From contig JANQLK010000022.1 of the NCBI GenBank assembly GCA_028280615.1, positions 186,001 through 250,000 on the forward strand: a DNA stretch of 64,000 bases, in the 5' to 3' direction. This document shows positions 58,814 to 64,000 of the stretch, one piece after another. The stretch comes from Woeseiaceae bacterium. Its GTDB lineage: Bacteria; Pseudomonadota; Gammaproteobacteria; Steroidobacterales; Woeseiaceae. The stretch's first letter is position 1. Each line of letters starts with the position of its first letter. The position numbers were made by a program, and so were the translations under genes. The notes below the pieces were generated by a model that did not search any database, was not told where the DNA came from, and saw only the letters and a list, made by a program, of their open reading frames with translations.

Positions 58814-59377
58814 TTACGTGACCAGCGCGTTCGTCAGGCTCTCGAGCCGCGAACTCACCGATCCATCAATGACGATGTCGCCGGCGCGGATGACGGCACC
58901 GCCGATCAGATCTTCGTCGATTTCCGTTGCCAGCCGTACCTCGCGGCCGAGCCGGTCCTTGAGCGCGCGGGCGATGTCCGCCTGTCGCTCGCTGCTGAGC
59001 GGCGTCGCCGAGGTCACGACCACGTCGACCGTGTTCTGAATACGCGCCTTGAGCGCCTCATACTGCTCGGCGATCTCCGGCAGCGCCGCGACCCGGTCGT
59101 TCTCCAGCAGAATCTTAAGAAAGTTCGTGCCATGCTGGCTGCCGCCCGCGAACACCGAGCCCTTGCCCACGGTCGCCTCGAAAAGTCCCTCGAGGAACCC
59201 GAGCCGCTGCCGGTTGTCCAGCGCGGGGTTCGCGAGAAAAGCCTCGACCTGGCCGTCGGCCATCAGCGCCTGAGCCGCAGCGAGCGATTCGGACAGCTCG
59301 TCCAGCGCCTGGCTCTCCCTGGCAATGTCGAACACTGCCTCGGCATACGGCCGCGCAATGGTGTTGAGATCCGCCAT
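58814..59377 (-). CDS. atpH: ATP synthase F1 subunit delta
   Basis: The 187-residue subunit begins ADLNTIARPYAEAVFDIARE with the N-terminal delta helix and ends with a C-terminal domain DRLGREVRLATEIDEDLIGGAVIRAGDIVIDGSVSSRLESL, diagnostic of OSCP/delta. It joins F1 to the b subunits. It lies 6 bases after atpF. Confidence 0.96.
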   Translation of the reverse strand: MADLNTIARPYAEAVFDIARESQALDELSESLAAAQALMADGQVEAFLANPALDNRQRLGFLEGLFEATVGKGSVFAGGSQHGTNFLKILLENDRVAALPEIAEQYEALKARIQNTVDVVVTSATPLSSERQADIARALKDRLGREVRLATEIDEDLIGGAVIRAGDIVIDGSVSSRLESLTNALVT

Positions 59378-59383
59378 CGCGCC

Positions 59384-59854
59384 CTAGATCTCCGCCGCCA
59401 GTTTGCCGAGGATGTCGTCGTGCGCTTTCGCGTCGATCTCGCGATTCAGGATCTTCTCGGCGCCGGCAACGGCGATCGCCGAAACCTGACCGCGCAGCTC
59501 CTCGCGTGCGCGGTTGGTTTCCTGCTCGATCTCGGCCTTGGCCGCGGTGAGCTGACGTTCCCGCTCACGCTCGCCTTCGTTCTTGCCGTCGGCGACGATC
59601 TCGTTGGCGCGGGCGTTGGCCTGGTCGAGGATCTGGGTGGCCTGACGCCGCGCGTCGGCCACGATCTCCTCGGCTTCGGCGCGCGCCTGATCCAGACGCT
59701 CTGCACCCTGCTCGGCGGCCGCGAGGCCCTCGGCGATCTTCTCCTGACGCTCCTCGATGGCGGCCAGTAGCGGCGGCCAGATGAACTTCATGCAGAACCA
59801 CACGAAGACGACCATCGCGATCGACTGACCAATTACGGTAGCGTTTAAGTCCAC
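59384..59854 (-). CDS. atpF: ATP synthase F0 subunit b
   Basis: The 156-residue subunit has one N-terminal membrane segment (IGQSIAMVVFVWFCMKFIWPPLLAAIEERQEKI) and a long charged coiled coil (ARRQATQILDQANARANEIVADGKNEGERERERQLTAAKAEIEQETNRAREEL). It is the peripheral stalk. A single b gene, not a b/b' pair, is present, as in Gammaproteobacteria. Confidence 0.96.
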   Translation of the reverse strand: MDLNATVIGQSIAMVVFVWFCMKFIWPPLLAAIEERQEKIAEGLAAAEQGAERLDQARAEAEEIVADARRQATQILDQANARANEIVADGKNEGERERERQLTAAKAEIEQETNRAREELRGQVSAIAVAGAEKILNREIDAKAHDDILGKLAAEI

Positions 59855-59882
59855 TTGAGACTCCTACGTGGAAAGAGGTCGC

Positions 59883-60161
<279 letters not shown>

Positions 60162-60228
60162 CTAGGAAGGATGTTTTCAAACGTGCTCAGACCGGCATCG
60201 ACCGGAGTCGGACTGTCGGCCTGAAATC

Positions 60229-61459
<1,231 letters not shown>

Positions 61460-61793
61460 TGGATGAGTGTGCCTCCGGCACTAAAAACGCCGGCGATTGG
61501 TTAATCGCGGCGCGAGTCGAAGCGTGGAATCCGGGCGGGCCTTCAATCAGGGCGTGCGCATTATAGTGGCCCCCCTTGTGCATGGCAACAAAGATTCGGC
61601 GCCTTACCTCGGAGGTAAAACCCCGGTTTTCTCCGGGAAAAACTGCAGTTTCGGCCATTATGTCGACCGCGGCCCCGGAGCCCTCGGGAATCCCTGTCAG
61701 AACGTTCAATTTTTCCTCATGACGGCCGATAACCGATCTACCCGGCACAAGCTCGATCAGCCGGAACCGTGCCGCAACCAGCCAGGAGTTCTA
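61460..61793. other. Intergenic region between atpI and the EAL-domain gene
   Basis: The region holds the atp promoter on the reverse strand and should hold a promoter for the rightward EAL gene, which I could not identify with confidence. A short symmetrical element AAAACC/GGTTTT lies at 61618-61631. No other gene is visible; an in-frame extension of the EAL ORF begins here but lacks a translation signal. Confidence 0.6.
61561..61589 (-). promoter_or_regulatory. Strong sigma70-like promoter of the atp operon
   Basis: On the reverse strand TTGCCA (61589-61584) is separated by exactly 17 bases from TATAAT (61566-61561), a perfect -10. Transcription would start near 61554, about 95 bases before atpI. 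It lies at the head of the operon and there is no better candidate. Confidence 0.75.
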
Positions 61794-62963
61794 ATGCTGC
61801 TGATCGCCAGCCAGTCGCTGAAGACGTCGCCCGTGCTCGTCGACCTCGTCCGGGAAATGAGCTTCGTAGTGAGCTACTTCTCAACGCCGGCCACTCTGAG
61901 CCGGCTGCTCTCGGGGGAATCCCGGCGCCTGGTCCTGATCGCGGACCGCGACCTCGACACCGAGGCGGTTGCCGCCGTCGCCAGGGGCGTCAGCGCCGGC
62001 ACGCCGCTCGGCGTGCTGCTGGCCGCGGACCGCGCCCGCCTGGCCAACGGCAGCCGCCGCGAGCTCCTGGACGACATTGCCGCGATCGAAAACCTCGAAT
62101 GGGTCGGCCTGAAACCGGACTTCGACCGACTCAAACTCTCGACGACCCGCTGCCGACGCCGGCTGCTAAAGGTTTCCAGAGCCGACCTCGAGCGCGCCTT
62201 CGAGCAGTTCGAGTTCGTCGTTCACTATCAGCCCAAAGTCGAGCGCGGCCGGGGCGGTGACGACTGGCAGACCCGCGAGGCCGAGGCGCTGATTCGCTGG
62301 AAGCATCCCGAGCTCGGCCTGATCGGGCCCATGGAGTTTCTGCCCGAAGTCGAAGCCTTCGGGCTCATGGGACAGCTCACCGAGTTCGTCATCCGCAAGT
62401 CCGCTGCACAGCTTGCGACCTGGAAAGAGCGCGGCCTCGAGCTGACGGCCTGCATCAATCTCGCCTCCAGTCTGTTGAACGAGCCCGCGCTTGCAAGCCG
62501 CTACGCGACGCTGGTTCGCGAGCTCGGGTTCACGCCGGACAGCTTCACCCTCGAAGTAGTCGAGCAAGACCTGTCCAACCCCGACGCACCTCACGTCAAG
62601 GCGCTCAACGAGCTGCGCGCCGAGGGTTTTCGCCTGTGCCTCGACGACTTCCGCGTCGCGGCGGCGTCGCTTGCCACGTTCGAGCGGCTGCCGTTCGACG
62701 AGATCAAAATCCACGCCGCGGCGCTCAGGCGCGCGGGCAACGACGCCAAGGCCATGGCGGTGCTCGCGGCCGTGACCGGGCTCGCCCATAACTTAGGGAT
62801 GTCGGTCTGCGCCGAAGGCGTCGAAGATCCCGCCGCGTTCGAGTTCCTGAAGACGATCAAGTGCGATCGAATGCAGGGCTTCCTGATCTCGGAGGCGGTC
62901 ATGCCGGACATCATCCGCGCGGTGTACTCGACGGCGGGACTCGAGGCGGAGGACGTAGCCTGA
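61794..62963 (+). CDS. Degenerate EAL-domain protein with receiver-like N-terminus
   Basis: The 389-residue protein has an N-terminal receiver-like fold without the usual phospho-acceptor pattern (about 1-118) and a C-terminal EAL domain (about 131-375). The EAL signature EALIRW (164-169), N222, E254, D284-D285, K305, E341 and Q361 are at the usual positions. The loop-6 motif DDFGTGYSSL is changed to DDFRVAAASL, and the KxD after the barrel strand reads KIH. Such changes in other EAL proteins abolish c-di-GMP hydrolysis and leave binding or signalling functions. The start at 61794 has a GGAG site; a longer frame is not supported. Confidence 0.85.
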   Translation: MLLIASQSLKTSPVLVDLVREMSFVVSYFSTPATLSRLLSGESRRLVLIADRDLDTEAVAAVARGVSAGTPLGVLLAADRARLANGSRRELLDDIAAIENLEWVGLKPDFDRLKLSTTRCRRRLLKVSRADLERAFEQFEFVVHYQPKVERGRGGDDWQTREAEALIRWKHPELGLIGPMEFLPEVEAFGLMGQLTEFVIRKSAAQLATWKERGLELTACINLASSLLNEPALASRYATLVRELGFTPDSFTLEVVEQDLSNPDAPHVKALNELRAEGFRLCLDDFRVAAASLATFERLPFDEIKIHAAALRRAGNDAKAMAVLAAVTGLAHNLGMSVCAEGVEDPAAFEFLKTIKCDRMQGFLISEAVMPDIIRAVYSTAGLEAEDVA

Positions 62964-62984
62964 GGGAGACGAACCCGGCGGCGT

Positions 62985-64000
62985 TCAGCGGCGGTTCGGC
63001 CAGTCGCCGAACTGCATCTCGAATTCCACGCCTACGCCGATATTGGTCTCGCGCGTTTCGATCTCGAACTCCCGCGGCCAGGACACGCTGGTCAGGAGTT
63101 CGACGAAAAACCACTCGCGCAGCACCGATCGCCTGAACCGGAGTTCGACGCCGTAGTCGGTGAGCGGCACCTCGGCCTCGGACTCACCGTTGGCGAATAC
63201 GCTATAGGCGAGGGCGGCGCGGTCGCTCAGGTTCTGATACGCCGTGAGGCGCGACGCCCATTCGAGACCCTCCGACTCCTCGTCCTCGACGACCGACGTC
63301 CAGCTTCGCCACATCCAGCGCTCGCCGACCGCGACGTCGACGGTGTTCGTCAGCGACGCGCCGAAGCCCCGGGTGTCCTGCCAGAAGAGCTGGGGCACGA
63401 CCCGCCAGAGCCAACGCTCGGCGACGACCGGGTTCCAGAAGTAGCGCGCACGACTGTACGGATCCAGCGGCGTCGATACTTTGACGCCGAGACCGAAGTC
63501 CCAGCCTTTGCGCAACGCACCGCCGCGCGAGTAGCCGAGACCGAGCAGGAAATCCTGTTCGTCGAACTCCTCGAAGCGCTCCGGAATGGTCTCGAAGTTC
63601 TCGTCTTCAGAGCCGTCGATGATGCGATCGGCGTCGCCCCGCCCGATCACGAGCCGCGCGCGTTTGTCGAGAGCCGGCAGCGCAACCTTGGCGCGCAGGC
63701 GGCCGCGAAAACGGGTCCCGTCACGCTCGTCCCAACGCAGTCCCGCGCCGACATAGCCGCGGCTGACGTTCCCCGCGCACTCGACGTCGCTCACGCCGAA
63801 CAGGCCGTCGAACCAGCGCGACGACGTATAGACGATCTGCTCGATCCGTACCTGCGTTGTGTCGAGGAGCTTGTTCGGGCCCGGCTCGACGACCGGCGCC
63901 TTGCACTCGAGATCGGGCGGCAAACCGATCGTTCGCGCCGGCGGATCGGGCACGGTCTCCCGGCCCGCGCACGCGCTCAGCGCGAGCGCGGCGACGATCG
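62985..64000 (-). CDS. Lipoprotein with beta-rich domain, start cut by right window edge
   Basis: The reverse-strand frame runs from beyond the right edge to a stop at 62985. The first visible residues spell VAALALSACAG, a lipobox. The mature part has many beta-strand-like repeats (GYVGAGLRWDERDGTRFRGRLRAKVALPAL, LLGLGYSRGGALRKGWDFGLGVKVSTPL, GASLTNTVDVAVGERWMWRSWTSV and a final VELLTSVSWPREFEIETRETNIGVGVEFEMQF), which suggests an outer-membrane barrel or large beta sandwich. An internal GTG at 63953 is not the true start because of the lipobox upstream. I do not recognise a family. Confidence 0.7.
   Translation of the reverse strand, partial: IVAALALSACAGRETVPDPPARTIGLPPDLECKAPVVEPGPNKLLDTTQVRIEQIVYTSSRWFDGLFGVSDVECAGNVSRGYVGAGLRWDERDGTRFRGRLRAKVALPALDKRARLVIGRGDADRIIDGSEDENFETIPERFEEFDEQDFLLGLGYSRGGALRKGWDFGLGVKVSTPLDPYSRARYFWNPVVAERWLWRVVPQLFWQDTRGFGASLTNTVDVAVGERWMWRSWTSVVEDEESEGLEWASRLTAYQNLSDRAALAYSVFANGESEAEVPLTDYGVELRFRRSVLREWFFVELLTSVSWPREFEIETRETNIGVGVEFEMQFGDWPNRR

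Overview
The window is a high-GC bacterial chromosome segment, most likely from a gammaproteobacterium. The main evidence is a complete F0F1 ATP synthase operon in the order atpI-B-E-F-H-A-G-D-C with glmU and glmS downstream on the same strand, as in Gammaproteobacteria. HiPIP, SstT, DUF3014 and GlmU/GlmS fit this. Lipoprotein signals, a metal-efflux RND tripartite pump and beta-barrel-like proteins indicate a Gram-negative envelope. I cannot name the genus from sequence alone; an environmental (for example marine) lineage is a guess.

Region by region. 0-14.6 kb holds housekeeping and metabolic genes: a truncated oligopeptidase B lipoprotein, an alpha-solenoid protein, the serine/threonine symporter SstT, an exported PqqB-like metallo-hydrolase, a HAD phosphatase, a small HEXXH membrane protein, a HiPIP, a DUF3014 protein, an omega-aminotransferase, a thioredoxin-fold isomerase, a BI-1 protein and a CASTOR/POLLUX-like channel. 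14.6-23.8 kb holds small transport, regulatory and redox units: EamA exporter with divergent AraC regulator, NmrA-like reductase with DUF1772, an autoregulated ArsR-DUF4287-SRPBCC operon, a lipoprotein-nitroreductase-flavodoxin operon, and a glutathionyl-hydroquinone reductase. 23.9-30.0 kb is a czc-type metal efflux operon headed by a His-rich exported protein. 30.1-39.2 kb holds a TolB/TPR protein, a complete PadR-controlled MacAB-like ABC exporter and an ECF sigma/anti-sigma/exported-protein operon with a visible autoregulatory promoter. 39.3-41.0 kb is a divergent methyltransferase/LysR pair.

41.1-48.3 kb is the unusual part. It is an island of unrecognised genes with visibly lower GC, lying directly downstream of the 3' end of glmS, which is the classical Tn7 attachment site. 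It contains a tightly overlapping three-gene unit (multi-pass membrane protein, long helical lipoprotein, coiled-coil protein) preceded by a papain-like (NlpC/P60- or CHAP-like) Cys-His protein, then a protein with a duplicated SWW motif and a C-terminal zinc ribbon, a multi-pass membrane protein and several doubtful small ORFs. No transposase, integrase or CRISPR is visible. This is the best candidate in the window for an undescribed system, but its function is unknown.

48.3-64 kb is core: glmS, glmU, three inserted genes (lipoprotein, sodium-solute symporter, beta-barrel protein), the atp operon with a strong sigma70-like promoter, a degenerate EAL-domain protein and a lipoprotein cut by the right window edge.
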